Source of the DNA: Limibacillus halophilus
Lineage (GTDB): Bacteria; Pseudomonadota; Alphaproteobacteria; Kiloniellales; CECT-8803
Direction: 5' to 3'
Assembly: GCF_014191775.1 (NCBI RefSeq)
Contig: NZ_JACHXA010000003.1
Coordinates: forward strand, 248,001-312,000
DNA length: 64,000 nt
Shown: positions 34,679 to 44,117 of the stretch, piece by piece
How positions within the stretch are numbered: the stretch's first letter is position 1
Layout: each line of letters opens with the position of its first letter
The notes under the pieces: generated by a model
Seen by the model: the letters and a program-made list of their open reading frames with translations, nothing else
Databases searched by the model: none
Told to the model about the DNA's origin: nothing
Made by a program: the position numbers and the translations under genes

Positions 34679-34707
34679 TTCTAATGGTGCTGACGGTTGT
34701 TTCGACT

Positions 34708-35028
34708 CTATTCGGTCATGACCTGCTGTTTGGCGACACCCAGTATCTCTTCCAGCTTCACCCGCAGGCGATGCTCAGACATTTCGATACCTTTGGCAGC
34801 GAAATCGCCCATTACCTTGCGGACCAGATCCGCATCGCCCGGCTCTTCCATGTCCGAGGCCACAACCTCACGCGCATAGGCGTTTGCCTCATCGCCGGTC
34901 AGACCAAGCAGTTCCGCCGCCCAAAGGCCAAGCAACTTGTTGCGGCGCATCTCAACCTTGAACTGTAGTTCCTGATCGTGCTTGTACTTGTCTTCGAAAA
35001 CCTTCTCGCGTTGATCAAAGGTGGTCAT
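34708..35028 (-). CDS. ATPase inhibitor subunit zeta (DUF1476)
   Basis: 106 residues from the ATG at 35028, beginning MTTFDQREKVFEDKYKHD, the family hallmark. The protein is almost all helical. In Paracoccus the zeta subunit blocks ATP hydrolysis by F1-ATPase through its N-terminus. The family is restricted to alphaproteobacteria and is a good taxonomic marker here. Confidence 0.92.
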   Translation of the reverse strand: MTTFDQREKVFEDKYKHDQELQFKVEMRRNKLLGLWAAELLGLTGDEANAYAREVVASDMEEPGDADLVRKVMGDFAAKGIEMSEHRLRVKLEEILGVAKQQVMTE

Positions 35029-35157
35029 GGCGTCATGCACTCCGAATTGGGTTTATGGCTTTGGATGTAGCTTATAGCGCCTTCGGTGCCCATTTGTGAA
35101 CCTTGGCTTGCAGGGTCTTAAGCGAATAATGTCGTTGACGAGGGCGAAAGGGCCTTT

Positions 35158-35913
35158 ATGTGTACGCTCGTAATTCTAAGACGACCGGGGACCGATTGGC
35201 CCCTGATGCTGGCAGCCAACCGGGACGAAATGGTCGACCGACCCTGGCAGGCGCCGGGCCCTCACTGGTCCGACCGCAAGGACGTGATCGCGGGCCGGGA
35301 CGCACTATCCGGCGGTAGTTGGCTTGGTATCAATCGTGACGGCGTGGTCGCGGCTGTGTTGAACCGCTATGGCACGCTTGGCCCCGCACCGGGCAAGCGC
35401 TCACGCGGTGAACTGGTGCTGGAGGCTCTTGACCACGCCGATGCGGCAACGGCCGCCGCGGCGCTCAGCGAACTCAATCCCGATGCCTACCGGGGTTTCA
35501 ACCTGGTTATCGCAGACACGCGCCATGCCTTCTGGTTGACCCTGCGGCCGGAAGAATCGGCGATCGAATGCCAGCCCCTGCCGACCGGCCTATCGATGTT
35601 GACATCGCGGGAGCTGAACGACCCCGACAGCCCGCGCATCCAACTCTATAAGCCGCAATTTGAAGTCGCACCGGCTCCTGATCCCGACACCGGCGATTGG
35701 CGCGCGTGGGAGACGTTGCTGGCCTCGCGCAGCTATGGCGAGGCGGCCGGCCCGGGGGGCGCCATGTGCGTGGAGATGGAAGGCGGCTTCGCCACGGTAT
35801 CTTCTTCCCTTATCGCCTTAACTGAAAACCCCTCGAAAGACCCCCAATGGCGCTTTTGTCCAGGCCGTCCGGACCGGGAGGCTTTCGAGCCGTTGCCGCT
35901 GTTCGAGCGATAG
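35158..35913 (+). CDS. NRDE/TANGO2-family protein
   Basis: 251 residues starting MCTLVIL with the NRDE motif in LMLAANRDEM (about 17-26). Cys2 may become an N-terminal nucleophile after methionine removal, as in Ntn hydrolases. Other conserved parts are GGSWLGINRDGVVAAVLNRY and RGFNLVIAD. Haem trafficking has been proposed for TANGO2 relatives; the bacterial role is not settled. Confidence 0.9.
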   Translation: MCTLVILRRPGTDWPLMLAANRDEMVDRPWQAPGPHWSDRKDVIAGRDALSGGSWLGINRDGVVAAVLNRYGTLGPAPGKRSRGELVLEALDHADAATAAAALSELNPDAYRGFNLVIADTRHAFWLTLRPEESAIECQPLPTGLSMLTSRELNDPDSPRIQLYKPQFEVAPAPDPDTGDWRAWETLLASRSYGEAAGPGGAMCVEMEGGFATVSSSLIALTENPSKDPQWRFCPGRPDREAFEPLPLFER

Positions 35914-36016
35914 GCGTCAGCCCCGTAAGAACGCGCGTTGTGCGGGGCCACGCGGGTTGCTATACCTCAGCATTGATCTGGCTGGATGAAGCCGACCGAG
36001 CCTAAGCGAGGGAAGG

Positions 36017-36787
36017 ATGGAATCGATGCGACGCAGACGCCTTTACGAAGGTAAGGCCAAGATTCTTTATGAAGGCCCCGAGCCCGGCACCATCGTTCAG
36101 TATTTCAAGGATGACGCCACAGCCTTCAATGCCCAGAAGAAGGGCACGATCACCGGCAAGGGCGTGCTCAACAACCGCATCTCCGAGTATCTGATGACGC
36201 GCCTGGCAGAGATCGGTGTGCCGACGCACTTCATCCGCCGTTTGAATATGCGCGAACAATTGGTTCGCGAGGTCGAGATCGTGCCACTGGAGATCATCGT
36301 CCGCAATCTCGCCGCAGGGTCTTTCGCGCAGCGTTTCAAGGTCGAGGAAGGCACGGCCCTGCCCCGCCCGATCATCGAATACTGCTACAAGAACGACGAG
36401 TTGGGCGACCCATTGGTGGCAGAAGAACATATCGCCGCCTTCGGTTGGGCGACCGCCCAGGATCTGGATGACATCATCCAACTGACAATGCGGATCAACG
36501 ACTTCCTATCCGGCCTTTTCATCGGCATCGGCCTCAAGCTTGTGGATTTCAAGATCGAGTTCGGCAGACTTTGGGATAATGACGAGATGCGTATCGTCCT
36601 AGCTGACGAAATCAGCCCCGATTCCTGCCGTTTGTGGGACCTCAAGACCAATGAGAAAATGGATAAGGATCGCTTCCGACGAGACCTGGGCGGCGTAGAG
36701 GAGGCTTACCAGGAAGTCGCCCGCCGTCTGGGCGTCCTACCTGAAGCGGGCCCCTCCGACGCGCCGGCGCCGCAGACCATTCAGTAA
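36017..36787 (+). CDS. purC: SAICAR synthase
   Basis: PurC joins aspartate to CAIR in purine synthesis. 256 residues with the start motif [30 protein letters not shown] and [21 protein letters not shown]. An additional ATG nine bases later is possible; GAGGGAAGG fits 36017 better. It is alone on the plus strand, apart from purSQL at 39.5-43.2 kb. Confidence 0.95.
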   Translation: MESMRRRRLYEGKAKILYEGPEPGTIVQYFKDDATAFNAQKKGTITGKGVLNNRISEYLMTRLAEIGVPTHFIRRLNMREQLVREVEIVPLEIIVRNLAAGSFAQRFKVEEGTALPRPIIEYCYKNDELGDPLVAEEHIAAFGWATAQDLDDIIQLTMRINDFLSGLFIGIGLKLVDFKIEFGRLWDNDEMRIVLADEISPDSCRLWDLKTNEKMDKDRFRRDLGGVEEAYQEVARRLGVLPEAGPSDAPAPQTIQ

Positions 36788-36848
36788 TCCAATCGACGGG
36801 ATTGAGGTTTACTGCCGTAAAAAAGCCCTTCCGACCACCTCGGCGGGT

Positions 36849-36877
36849 TTGACTTTGTCGCAGAATTCCTTTATTTC
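36849..36877 (+). promoter_or_regulatory. Likely sigma-70 promoter of rpsD
   Basis: TTGACT (36849-36854) and TATTTC (36872-36877) are 17 bases apart in the 217-base gap before rpsD. Transcription would begin near 36884, leaving a leader of about 120 bases that could hold autoregulatory S4-binding structure; no clear pseudoknot was recognised by eye. Confidence 0.5.
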
Positions 36878-37004
36878 CGCGCCTTCACTCCCGGGAATGT
36901 GGGACAGCCTCATGAAGCTGCACCCCGCTCAAGGTCCGAAGGAAACGACGAACCGAGAGACTACCGGGACAACAACGCTCTGATTTAACAGGAGGATTGC
37001 AGGC

Positions 37005-37616
37005 ATGGGTAAGCGCCTAGCATCAAAGTACAAGATCGACCGACGCCTTGGCGTCAACCTCTGGGGTCGCCCCAAGAGCCCCTTCAACAAGCGCGAATAC
37101 CGTCCCGGTGAGCACGGCCAGCGCCGCCGCAAGCCGACCGACTACGGCACGCAGCTGATGGCCAAGCAGAAGCTCAAGGGCTACTACGGCAACATCGGTG
37201 AGAAACAGTTCCGCCGGTACTTCGACGAGGCATCGCGCCGCAAGGGCAATACCGCCGAGAACCTGATCGAGCTTTTGGAGCGCCGTCTCGACGCGGTCGT
37301 CTACCGCGCCAAGTTCGTGCCGACCGTGTTCGCCGCTCGTCAGTTCGTCAACCATGGACACGTCCTGGTGAACGGCAAGCGCGTCAACATCTCTTCCTAC
37401 ATGGTAAAGGACGAGGACATCATCGAAGTGCGCCAGAAGAGCCGCCAGATGATTATGGTCCTGGAAGCGTCCGGTTCGCCCGAACGCGAAGTTCCCGACT
37501 ACATCGAGGTCGACCACAACCAGATGAAGGCACGCTTTATCCGCGGTCCGCAGTTGGCCGACGTGCCCTACCCGGTTCACATGGAACCGAACCTCGTCAT
37601 CGAGTATTACAGCTAA
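37005..37616 (+). CDS. rpsD: 30S ribosomal protein S4
   Basis: 203 residues. S4 starts assembly of the 30S body. The S4 RNA-binding domain ([37 protein letters not shown]) is at about 93-130, and the start [14 protein letters not shown] is typical. AGGAGG lies 9 bases before the ATG. It is monocistronic, with its own promoter and terminator, as usual in alphaproteobacteria. Confidence 0.97.
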   Translation: MGKRLASKYKIDRRLGVNLWGRPKSPFNKREYRPGEHGQRRRKPTDYGTQLMAKQKLKGYYGNIGEKQFRRYFDEASRRKGNTAENLIELLERRLDAVVYRAKFVPTVFAARQFVNHGHVLVNGKRVNISSYMVKDEDIIEVRQKSRQMIMVLEASGSPEREVPDYIEVDHNQMKARFIRGPQLADVPYPVHMEPNLVIEYYS

Positions 37617-37640
37617 CAATCTTTCCGATTTTGGCTTTCG

Positions 37641-37670
37641 AAAAGCCGGTCCTACGGGGCCGGCTTTTTT
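37641..37670 (+). terminator. Intrinsic terminator of rpsD
   Basis: AAAAGCCGG (37641-37649) pairs with CCGGCTTTT (37660-37668) and is followed by T residues to 37670. It lies 25 bases after the rpsD stop. Confidence 0.92.
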
Positions 37671-37721
37671 CGTTCTCGATTCTTTTCTCTTGCTATCTTA
37701 GCGCGATATATTATCCTCAAC

Positions 37722-37870
37722 CACGTCCTATGATGGCTTCCCTATAGGAACGATCTTTCCCTGGGAAGGCTGATTGGAAAGCACCGATGGGGGTGACTGC
37801 GTTTCACCATCTGCCCCCACAGTGATCCCATCGGCATCACTTAACCGGCTCATTCGTGAGCCGGTTTTCT
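37722..37870 (+). ncRNA. Candidate structured small RNA
   Basis: Between two terminators lies about 150 bases with no reading frame but strong structure. A possible promoter (TTGCTA near 37692, TATCCT near 37714) precedes it. CCGATGGG at about 37784 pairs with CCCATCGG near 37826, and TGACTG/CAGTGA extend this stem inward; CTTCCC/GGGAAG forms a second hairpin near 37738-37779. It ends in a textbook UUCG-loop terminator. Size and arrangement would fit a 6S-like or other regulatory RNA, but I do not recognise a known family. Confidence 0.45.
37843..37870 (+). terminator. Intrinsic terminator with UUCG loop
   Basis: AACCGGCTCA (37843-37852) and TGAGCCGGTT (37857-37866) form a perfect ten-base-pair stem with the stable TTCG tetraloop, followed by TTCTTTC. 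No coding gene lies between the rpsD terminator and this one, so it implies a non-coding transcript. Confidence 0.85.
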
Positions 37871-37949
37871 TTCTTCTCAAGCTGGCATGAACTAACGGGA
37901 AATTTTTAGGCGAAAGGTTTCTCTACAATAAAATCAAAAGGAGTCTGAT

Positions 37950-38402
37950 ATGGAAATGATTGGCAGCATTTTATCAGTTCTTTCTCCATTTTTAGTCGCA
38001 GTAATTGCTTTCTTAGGCTGGCTTCTTAGAAATACTATTGAGCAAAAAAGGGAATTAGAAAGAAAACTATCAGATAAAAAATATCAAACTTATGAAAAAC
38101 TGCTTGGATCATTGCTATCTATCACACATAAATTTGGCAAATCTCAAGATAAAAAAATAATAGAAGCCGTAAAATTTATGTATGAGTCTCAAAAAGAAAT
38201 ACTAATTCTTGCTCCGGATAGTGTATATTTGGCACTATTAGATTTTATTAGATATGATAAGAAAGAGAATGATAATGAAAACAAACAGCTAGAAAACCTT
38301 AGCAAGTTAATTATAGAAATAAGAAAAGATATGCTTTATTCGAAAACTCAGCTAAATAGCAGTAGCATATTAAGAATGTTGGTTACTGATTCAGAGCACT
38401 AA
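37950..38402 (+). CDS. AT-rich orphan membrane-anchored protein
   Basis: A 150-residue frame preceded by AAAAGGAG six bases before the ATG and a TACAAT -10-like box at 37924-37929. Codons are strongly A/T-ending, quite unlike all neighbours, which points to recent acquisition. A transmembrane helix (about 9-28, N-terminus outside or signal-anchor) is followed by a charged coiled-coil stretch (QKRELERKLSDKKYQTYEKL) and a helical cytoplasmic domain. I do not recognise the family. It converges with, and overlaps by 4 bases, the VOC gene. Confidence 0.75.
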   Translation: MEMIGSILSVLSPFLVAVIAFLGWLLRNTIEQKRELERKLSDKKYQTYEKLLGSLLSITHKFGKSQDKKIIEAVKFMYESQKEILILAPDSVYLALLDFIRYDKKENDNENKQLENLSKLIIEIRKDMLYSKTQLNSSSILRMLVTDSEH

Positions 38403-38785
38403 ATATTAAAATTACTTTGTGTTTCCTGAAAGGTCACCTCGACCTTGTTGCCGTCGGGATCACGCAGGAAAAGCTGAGTCCAGCCGAACCCCGGTATTAT
38501 GTTCGCGTTGTAGTTGATCTCGGCCTTCTCAAGCGCCTCGCGAAAGGCCGGCAAATCTTCCGCCATAAAGGCAAAGTGCTCGATTCGCGGCGTCGGCGCA
38601 TCCGGCGTATCTGAGACCTCAACGAGGTGCACCACCGGCCGGTCGCCGAGATAGAACCAAGCGCCGCCGAAAGTGAAATCCGGACGTGGTCCCTCCCGCA
38701 AACCCAATACCTCACCATAGAAGCGCCGCAACTCGTCCAGTCTGCCGGTGCGCAGATTCACATGGTCAAGATATTTGAGGGTCAT
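38399..38785 (-). CDS. VOC-family (glyoxalase-like) protein
   Basis: 128 residues with two beta-alpha-beta-beta-beta repeats: LKYLDHVNLRTGRLDELRRFYGEVLGLREG at the start, HLVEV and RIEHFAFMAEDL in the middle and LFLRDPDGNKVEVTF at the end. Metal ligands of the VOC fold are H9-, H and E-type positions in these segments. Dioxygenase or resistance-type function cannot be chosen. Its tail overlaps the AT-rich gene. Confidence 0.88.
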   Translation of the reverse strand: MTLKYLDHVNLRTGRLDELRRFYGEVLGLREGPRPDFTFGGAWFYLGDRPVVHLVEVSDTPDAPTPRIEHFAFMAEDLPAFREALEKAEINYNANIIPGFGWTQLFLRDPDGNKVEVTFQETQSNFNI

Positions 38786-38808
38786 GCTCGAACGCCTCCG
38801 GTTATAGA

Positions 38809-38841
38809 AAGGCCGGCAAACCCGTAAAGGTCACCGGCCTT
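38809..38841 (-). terminator. Intrinsic terminator after grxD
   Basis: AAGGCCGG (38809-38816) and CCGGCCTT (38834-38841) form an eight-base-pair stem; on the minus strand it is followed by TTTC. It lies 26 bases after the grxD stop and ends the pur-bolA-grxD transcripts. Confidence 0.6.
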
Positions 38842-38866
38842 CTCAAAACAAAGAGCGAGAATTCGA

Positions 38867-39205
38867 TCAGGCCGCGTTTTGCGTATCGATGCCTTTATCC
38901 TGCAGGAACTGCTGCAGTTCGCCGGACTGGAACATCTCGCGGACGATATCACAGCCACCGACGAATTCGCCCTTCACATAGAGCTGCGGCACGGTCGGCC
39001 AACTTGAAAAATCCTTGATGCCCTGGCGCAAACCGGGATCTTCCAACACGTTGATGCCCTTGAAGCGGACACCAAGATGGCTCAACACCTGAACCACGGC
39101 GGCGGAAAAGCCGCACTGTGGAAAAACGGGCGTACCCTTCATGAACAACACAACGTCGTTCTCTTTGATGTCTTGTTGAATTCTCTCGGCTACCGGCGTG
39201 TTCAT
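38867..39205 (-). CDS. grxD: Monothiol glutaredoxin, Grx4 type
   Basis: 112 residues with the monothiol active site CGFS in FPQCGFSAAVVQVL (about 29-42), KGTPVFP before it, and the glutathione-binding SSWPTVPQLYVKGEFVGGCDI. Grx4-type proteins carry [2Fe-2S] clusters together with BolA partners; the bolA gene is 36 bases upstream on the same strand. Confidence 0.95.
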   Translation of the reverse strand: MNTPVAERIQQDIKENDVVLFMKGTPVFPQCGFSAAVVQVLSHLGVRFKGINVLEDPGLRQGIKDFSSWPTVPQLYVKGEFVGGCDIVREMFQSGELQQFLQDKGIDTQNAA

Positions 39206-39241
39206 CGGTCGCTCACTCCTTTTATTTTCGTCTGGTGCCGC

Positions 39242-39478
39242 TCAAGCCTCGGGTGTCGAGGTCTGCAGCGCCAGCGCATGCAATTCATTGCCCATGCGTC
39301 CCTGCAGGGCCTGATAGATCATCTGATGTTGCTGGACGCGTGTCTTGCCTCTGAACGCCTCCGACACGACGTAGGCCGCATAGTGATCGCCGTCGCCGCG
39401 CAGATCTTCGATCGTCACGGTTGCGTCCGGCAAGGCATCCTTGATCAGCTTTTTGATCTCTCCAGCGTCCATCGCCAT
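39242..39478 (-). CDS. bolA: BolA-family protein
   Basis: 78 residues from the ATG at 39478, preceded by AAGGGAAG; the frame is open to 39556 without support. It has the class II KH-like BolA fold: IKKLIKDALPDATVTIEDLRGDGDHYAAYVVSEAFRG and HQMIYQAL. The histidine in GDGDHY is the likely cluster ligand with Grx4. It sits between purL and grxD. Confidence 0.93.
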   Translation of the reverse strand: MAMDAGEIKKLIKDALPDATVTIEDLRGDGDHYAAYVVSEAFRGKTRVQQHQMIYQALQGRMGNELHALALQTSTPEA

Positions 39479-39522
39479 GAAGTCGCTTCCCTTTTCCGTT
39501 CTCGGTTGTCCCTGGTTCGGGT

Positions 39523-41739
39523 CTAAAGGCCCGCGGCCATATAGCCAGGGAACCAATCTTCGTGAGCGCGCCTCAGTTCCGCAAGCGATATGGTGAAGCT
39601 GTCGCCTGCTTTCAACGTATCGCCGCCACTACGGCCAACGAGAGTCGCCGAAACGCCCGCCTCGCGCGCCGCAGTCAAAACGTCATCGGCATCACGGGTC
39701 GCCACAAGATAGCGTCCCTGGTCCTCGCCGAACAGCCATGCCGCCAGCGATGCGCTGTTTGTCGCAGACAAGTCAAGCTCTGCGCCGGTGTTACCGGCTA
39801 GCGCCATCTCCGCCAATGCGATCAGGAACCCGCCATCCGAAAGGTCATGACAGGCCGCCAACCTGCCCGAGCCGACGAGAGACAGAACCAACTCGCCGGT
39901 CCTGCGCTCCAATGCCAGATCGACCGGCGGCGGCGCGCCGGCGGCGCGGCCATGCAGTTCGCGCTGATAAAGCGACTGGCCAAGCTCACCGCGTGTCTCG
40001 CCCAAGAGCACCAGCGCCAAACCCGGTTCAGACAAGGCGATGCCGCAGGTCCGTTCGATATCATCGACGAGACCGACCATGCCGATGACCGGCGTCGGCA
40101 GAATAGCCTGGCCATTGGTTTCGTTGTAGAGCGAGACATTGCCGGACACGATCGGCGTATCCAGCGCACGGCAAGCCGCGCCCATGCCCTGAACGCAACC
40201 GACAAGCTGACCCATGATCCTTGGTCGCTGGGGATTGCCGAAGTTGAGATTATTGGTCGCCGCCAAGGGGCGCGCGCCCGTCGCCACCAGATTGCGGTAG
40301 GCCTCGGCCACGGCCTGCGCACCGCCGGTTTCCGGATGCGCCTTGCAATAGCGTGGCGTGCAGTCGGTGGTGATCGCGAGCGCACGGTTGCTGTTGTGAA
40401 TGCGCACCAATGCCGCATCGCCGCCGGGCCGTCCATGCCCCAGCGTATCGCCCATGACCATGTGGTCATACTGCTCCCACACCCAGCGGCGCGACGCCAG
40501 ATCCGGGCTTCCCAGCAACTGCTTGAGCGCCTGACCGTAATCGGCCGGTTCCGGCAAGGAGTTTGCTGCGACCTTTGGCGGCAGCGGCGTTGCCTCATGC
40601 GGACGATCGTACTCCGGACTGGCTTCCGCCAGAGGGTCGATCGGCAGATCGCCGACGACCTTGCCTCCGAACGTCAGAACCATGCGGCCCGTATCGGTCA
40701 AGCGACCGATGACGGCGAAATCCAGGTCCCACTTCTCGAAGATCGCCTGTGCCTCAGCTTCGCGGCCGGGCTTTAGGACCATCAACATGCGTTCTTGGCT
40801 CTCAGACAGCATCATCTCATAGGGAATCATGCCCTCTTCCCGGCAGGGAACCTTATCCAGGTCCAACTCCACGCCCGTGCCGCCTTTCGAGGCCATCTCG
40901 AAAGACGAGGACGTCAGGCCCGCCGCCCCCATATCCTGAATGGCGACGATCATGTCGGTGGCCATCAACTCCAGGCAGGCCTCGATCAACAACTTCTCGG
41001 TGAAGGGGTCGCCGACTTGAACCGTCGGCCGCTTCTCGTCGGAATCCTCGTCGAACTCGGCAGAGGCCATCGTCGCGCCGTGAATACCGTCGCGCCCGGT
41101 CTTGGAGCCGACATAGACGACCGGATTTCCGATACCCGTCGCCTTGGAATAGAAGATACGGTCGGCGGGTGCGATACCGACGGTCATGGCGTTGACCAGG
41201 ATGTTGCCGTTGTAAGCAGGGTCGAAATTGACCTCCCCGCCCACGGTCGGCACGCCGACGCAGTTGCCGTATCCGCCGATGCCCGCGACGACGCCTGCCA
41301 CCAGGTGCCGGGTCTTGGGGTGATCGGGCTCTCCAAACCGCAAAGCGTTCAAGTTTGCAACCGGACGCGCACCCATGGTGAAAACATCGCGCAGGATGCC
41401 ACCGACGCCGGTCGCGGCACCTTGATAGGGTTCGATGAAGCTTGGGTGGTTGTGGCTCTCGATCTTGAAGACCACGGCCAAGCCTTCGCCGATATCCACG
41501 ACGCCTGCGTTCTCACCGGGGCCCTGAATCACTTGTGGGCCGTCGACCGGCAGGGTTTTCAGCCATTTCTTGGAGGATTTGTAGGAGCAGTGCTCGGACC
41601 ACATGACCGAGAAGATACCCAACTCCAACAGATTGGGTTCGCGACCCATGATCTGCAGGACGCGATCATACTCTTCCGGCGACAGACCATGCTCGGCAAC
41701 GATCTCCGGGGTCATGGCGGGTTCGTTCGGCAAGCTCAT
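39523..41739 (-). CDS. purL: FGAM synthase subunit PurL (small type)
   Basis: The synthetase subunit turns FGAR to FGAM using ammonia from PurQ. 738 residues, the short form that needs PurS and PurQ. ATP-site features are [23 protein letters not shown] (about 90-112), SLGARPV-like [12 protein letters not shown], and the second-half [13 protein letters not shown] and NLNFGNP. Its ATG overlaps the purQ stop by 4 bases. Confidence 0.96.
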   Translation of the reverse strand: MSLPNEPAMTPEIVAEHGLSPEEYDRVLQIMGREPNLLELGIFSVMWSEHCSYKSSKKWLKTLPVDGPQVIQGPGENAGVVDIGEGLAVVFKIESHNHPSFIEPYQGAATGVGGILRDVFTMGARPVANLNALRFGEPDHPKTRHLVAGVVAGIGGYGNCVGVPTVGGEVNFDPAYNGNILVNAMTVGIAPADRIFYSKATGIGNPVVYVGSKTGRDGIHGATMASAEFDEDSDEKRPTVQVGDPFTEKLLIEACLELMATDMIVAIQDMGAAGLTSSSFEMASKGGTGVELDLDKVPCREEGMIPYEMMLSESQERMLMVLKPGREAEAQAIFEKWDLDFAVIGRLTDTGRMVLTFGGKVVGDLPIDPLAEASPEYDRPHEATPLPPKVAANSLPEPADYGQALKQLLGSPDLASRRWVWEQYDHMVMGDTLGHGRPGGDAALVRIHNSNRALAITTDCTPRYCKAHPETGGAQAVAEAYRNLVATGARPLAATNNLNFGNPQRPRIMGQLVGCVQGMGAACRALDTPIVSGNVSLYNETNGQAILPTPVIGMVGLVDDIERTCGIALSEPGLALVLLGETRGELGQSLYQRELHGRAAGAPPPVDLALERRTGELVLSLVGSGRLAACHDLSDGGFLIALAEMALAGNTGAELDLSATNSASLAAWLFGEDQGRYLVATRDADDVLTAAREAGVSATLVGRSGGDTLKAGDSFTISLAELRRAHEDWFPGYMAAGL

Positions 41740-42428
41740 GAAAGCGCCTCCACAAGGCCATCGAAAAGGGGGCGCCCGTCGATGCCGCCCAACAGCGGAT
41801 CGGCCAGACGCTCGGGGTGCGGCATCAGGCCCAGCACCGTCTTGGTTTCGTTGTAGACACCGGCGATATCTTCCAGAGACCCGTTCGGGTTGGCATCAGC
41901 CGCCGCGCCACCGTCCGGCGCGCAATAGGAGAACGCGATTTGGTCACGCTCGCGCATCGCAGCGAGCGTTTCGGCCTCCACGAAGTAGTTGCCGTCATGG
42001 TGCGCCACCGGCACGCGGATCACCTGTCCGGCTTCATACTTGTTGGTGAAAACCGTTTGGCTGGTTTCGACCTTGAGATGAACATCCCGGCAGACAAAGT
42101 TGAGCGAAGCGTTGCGCATCAGTGCGCCCGGCAGCAGCCCGCTTTCGCAGAGCACCTGAAAGCCGTTGCAGATGCCCATGGTCGGAACGCCGGCCTTGGC
42201 GCGCCTGACCACTTCCTTCATGACCGGCGAACGCGCCGCCATGGCGCCGCAACGCAAGTAGTCTCCAAAGGAAAAGCCGCCGGGCAGAACCATCAGATCC
42301 ACCTCGTCGAAATCGGCGTCTTTATGCCAGACCATGAGCGGTTCGCGCCCCATGGACTGTCTGAGCGCAACCTGAACATCCCGGTCGCAATTCGAACCCG
42401 GGAAGACAATGACGGCGGCCTTCATCAC
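41736..42428 (-). CDS. purQ: FGAM synthase glutaminase subunit PurQ
   Basis: PurQ releases ammonia from glutamine for PurL. 230 residues, class I amidotransferase; the catalytic Cys is in [10 protein letters not shown] (about 87-96), and the His-Glu pair is in LMPHPERL near the C-terminus. [15 protein letters not shown] is the oxyanion region. Stop of the DUF1089 gene and start of purQ overlap by 4 bases. Confidence 0.96.
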   Translation of the reverse strand: MMKAAVIVFPGSNCDRDVQVALRQSMGREPLMVWHKDADFDEVDLMVLPGGFSFGDYLRCGAMAARSPVMKEVVRRAKAGVPTMGICNGFQVLCESGLLPGALMRNASLNFVCRDVHLKVETSQTVFTNKYEAGQVIRVPVAHHDGNYFVEAETLAAMRERDQIAFSYCAPDGGAAADANPNGSLEDIAGVYNETKTVLGLMPHPERLADPLLGGIDGRPLFDGLVEALS

Positions 42429-42982
42429 GGAAATACCCTCCGAAAGGTCTCTGGATAGTCTCGTACCAGCCCATCGTCATCGACGGGCAACTCGGCCTTG
42501 AAATCGCGAAACAGGCCCTCGTAGAGATAGCGGCCCTCGCCCAATCGGCGATAGCGCTGCTCGGCAACGCGTGGCTCTAGCGAGGGTAAGGGCAGATAAA
42601 CCACCCGAATGTCTATAGGGCTGTCGCCCACAAAGGGCAGACGGCGAATTGGCAGCGTGTTGGTGAAGGGGGTCACCTGAATGTCAATCTCGTAACAGCC
42701 CTGGAACTGCGGCGCGGCTTTACCGTTCATTGTCCAATTGCCTGCGCCGTCGGCCTCCAACAACAATCTCGCCCCACCTTCAACCGCAATCTCGGCGCGA
42801 CGCAGGCACCAAGCGGCATCCACCTGGATCGAATAGCCAATCCGCAGCGCCTCACCATCGAGCACACGCACTATCGCGCCATTGGCTTCGGACTCCACCT
42901 CCGACTGGCGCAGCCGAAGGTGCTCGAAGCCAGGGTCCGACAGTGGGACCCAGCAGACCTCGCTGGTCCGCAGGCTCATCAT
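42425..42982 (-). CDS. Putative glycolipid-binding (DUF1089) protein inside pur operon
   Basis: 185 residues from the ATG at 42982, overlapping the purS stop (ATGATGA). The PF06475 pattern is clear: W near the start, [44 protein letters not shown] and a C-terminal [16 protein letters not shown]. The family is named for glycolipid binding from structural resemblance, but its function is not proven. It is coupled to genes on both sides, so it is made together with PurS and PurQ. Confidence 0.85.
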   Translation of the reverse strand: MMSLRTSEVCWVPLSDPGFEHLRLRQSEVESEANGAIVRVLDGEALRIGYSIQVDAAWCLRRAEIAVEGGARLLLEADGAGNWTMNGKAAPQFQGCYEIDIQVTPFTNTLPIRRLPFVGDSPIDIRVVYLPLPSLEPRVAEQRYRRLGEGRYLYEGLFRDFKAELPVDDDGLVRDYPETFRRVFP

Positions 42983-43221
42983 CCCTCCAGTTCGATGCGG
43001 TAATTCTCGATCACCGTGTTGGCGAGCAGCTTCTCGCACATGTCCCGAACACTGGCCTCGGCCTTGCCCGGATCGCTTTCCTCCAGATTCAACTCAATGA
43101 GCTTGCCTTGACGCACCTCATCGACGCCGGAGAAACCGAGACTGCCCAGGGCGTGTTGAATTGCCTTGCCCTGTGGGTCGAGAACACCGGACTTCAGGGT
43201 CACGAATACTTTGACTTTCAT
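42979..43221 (-). CDS. purS: FGAM synthase subunit PurS
   Basis: 80 residues from the ATG at 43221 (MKVKVFVTLKSGVLDPQGKAI), the normal PurS size. PurS bridges PurL and PurQ in the complex. The VRQGKLIELNLE strand and the C-terminal TVIENYRIE are typical. It leads the purS-DUF1089-purQ-purL series. Confidence 0.95.
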   Translation of the reverse strand: MKVKVFVTLKSGVLDPQGKAIQHALGSLGFSGVDEVRQGKLIELNLEESDPGKAEASVRDMCEKLLANTVIENYRIELEG

Positions 43222-43314
43222 GGGGGTGGCCACCTGCAAAACATCATAGGGGTTGGCTTGGCGCGGAACTTACCCTCGCACCCCGAGTCTGGCAAGGGCC
43301 GAAGCGCGCTTGTC

Positions 43315-44103
43315 TCAGCCCTTTTTCATACCTTTTCGCCGCTGCCGCGCCTCGATCAGGGCCGAAACGATCCCATGCAGCGTCCGCACATCCTGTTGGG
43401 TCGGCTCCAGGCGATTCACGAGTGAGCGCAGGTTACGCAGCATGGCTTGGCGCTTATGCTCCGGCCAGAAGAAATTGACCGTGTCCAGCTCGTCGACAAG
43501 ACGCTCGAAAAAAGCATCTATCTCACCGTGGTCGGCAGGTGGCGTGTGGCCTACCTCGCGCCTGTCCTCCGGCGTATCGTCGCCGGACTGGTACCACTCG
43601 TAGCCAATCACCAGCACTGCCTGAGCCAGGTTCAGGGAACTGAAGGAAGGATTGAGCGGCACCTCGATTACCGTGTCGGCCAGCGCTACTTCATCGCTTT
43701 CCAGACCCGTGCGCTCCGGCCCGAAGACAAGGGCCGTTTTCATGCCGTCAGCAATCTGCTGGCGGAGCTGCCTTACCGCGGCCTTGGGTGTCATGATCTG
43801 CTTGATCATCTCGCGCTGGCGGGCCGTGGTCACATAGACCTTGTGGCAATCCTCAAGGGCCGCCGTCACACTGTTGTAAAGCTTGGCAGCCTGCAGGATT
43901 GGCAAGGCGCCGGAAGCTGGCGCCGCCGAAGCCTCGTTGGGCCATCCGTCGCGCGGCTCCACCAACCGCAATTCGCCCAGGCCGCAGTTCATCATGGCAC
44001 GGGCAACCATGCCGATGTTCTCGCCAAGCTGCGGGCGCACCAGCACGACAACCGGGTTGCGGTCCAAAACGACATCGGGGCGGGATCGGTCGGTACCGGC
44101 CAT
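43315..44103 (-). CDS. trmJ: tRNA 2'-O-methyltransferase, TrmJ type
   Basis: 262 residues with the SPOUT knot. Motif 1 is VLVRPQLGENIGMVARAMMNCGL (about 19-41), motif 2 VFGPERTGL and motif 3 LNLAQAVLVIGYEW. TrmJ methylates position 32 of tRNAs. The C-terminal helical tail (FFERLVDELDTVNFFWPEHK) matches the longer TrmJ forms. It is 14 bases downstream of cimA. Confidence 0.93.
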   Translation of the reverse strand: MAGTDRSRPDVVLDRNPVVVLVRPQLGENIGMVARAMMNCGLGELRLVEPRDGWPNEASAAPASGALPILQAAKLYNSVTAALEDCHKVYVTTARQREMIKQIMTPKAAVRQLRQQIADGMKTALVFGPERTGLESDEVALADTVIEVPLNPSFSSLNLAQAVLVIGYEWYQSGDDTPEDRREVGHTPPADHGEIDAFFERLVDELDTVNFFWPEHKRQAMLRNLRSLVNRLEPTQQDVRTLHGIVSALIEARQRRKGMKKG

Positions 44104-44117
44104 CGTCCTATCGCGCC

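Noticed and set aside
39847-41856. Plus-strand frames of 309 and 353 residues
   Set aside because: They lie opposite purL and purQ and show no domain pattern.
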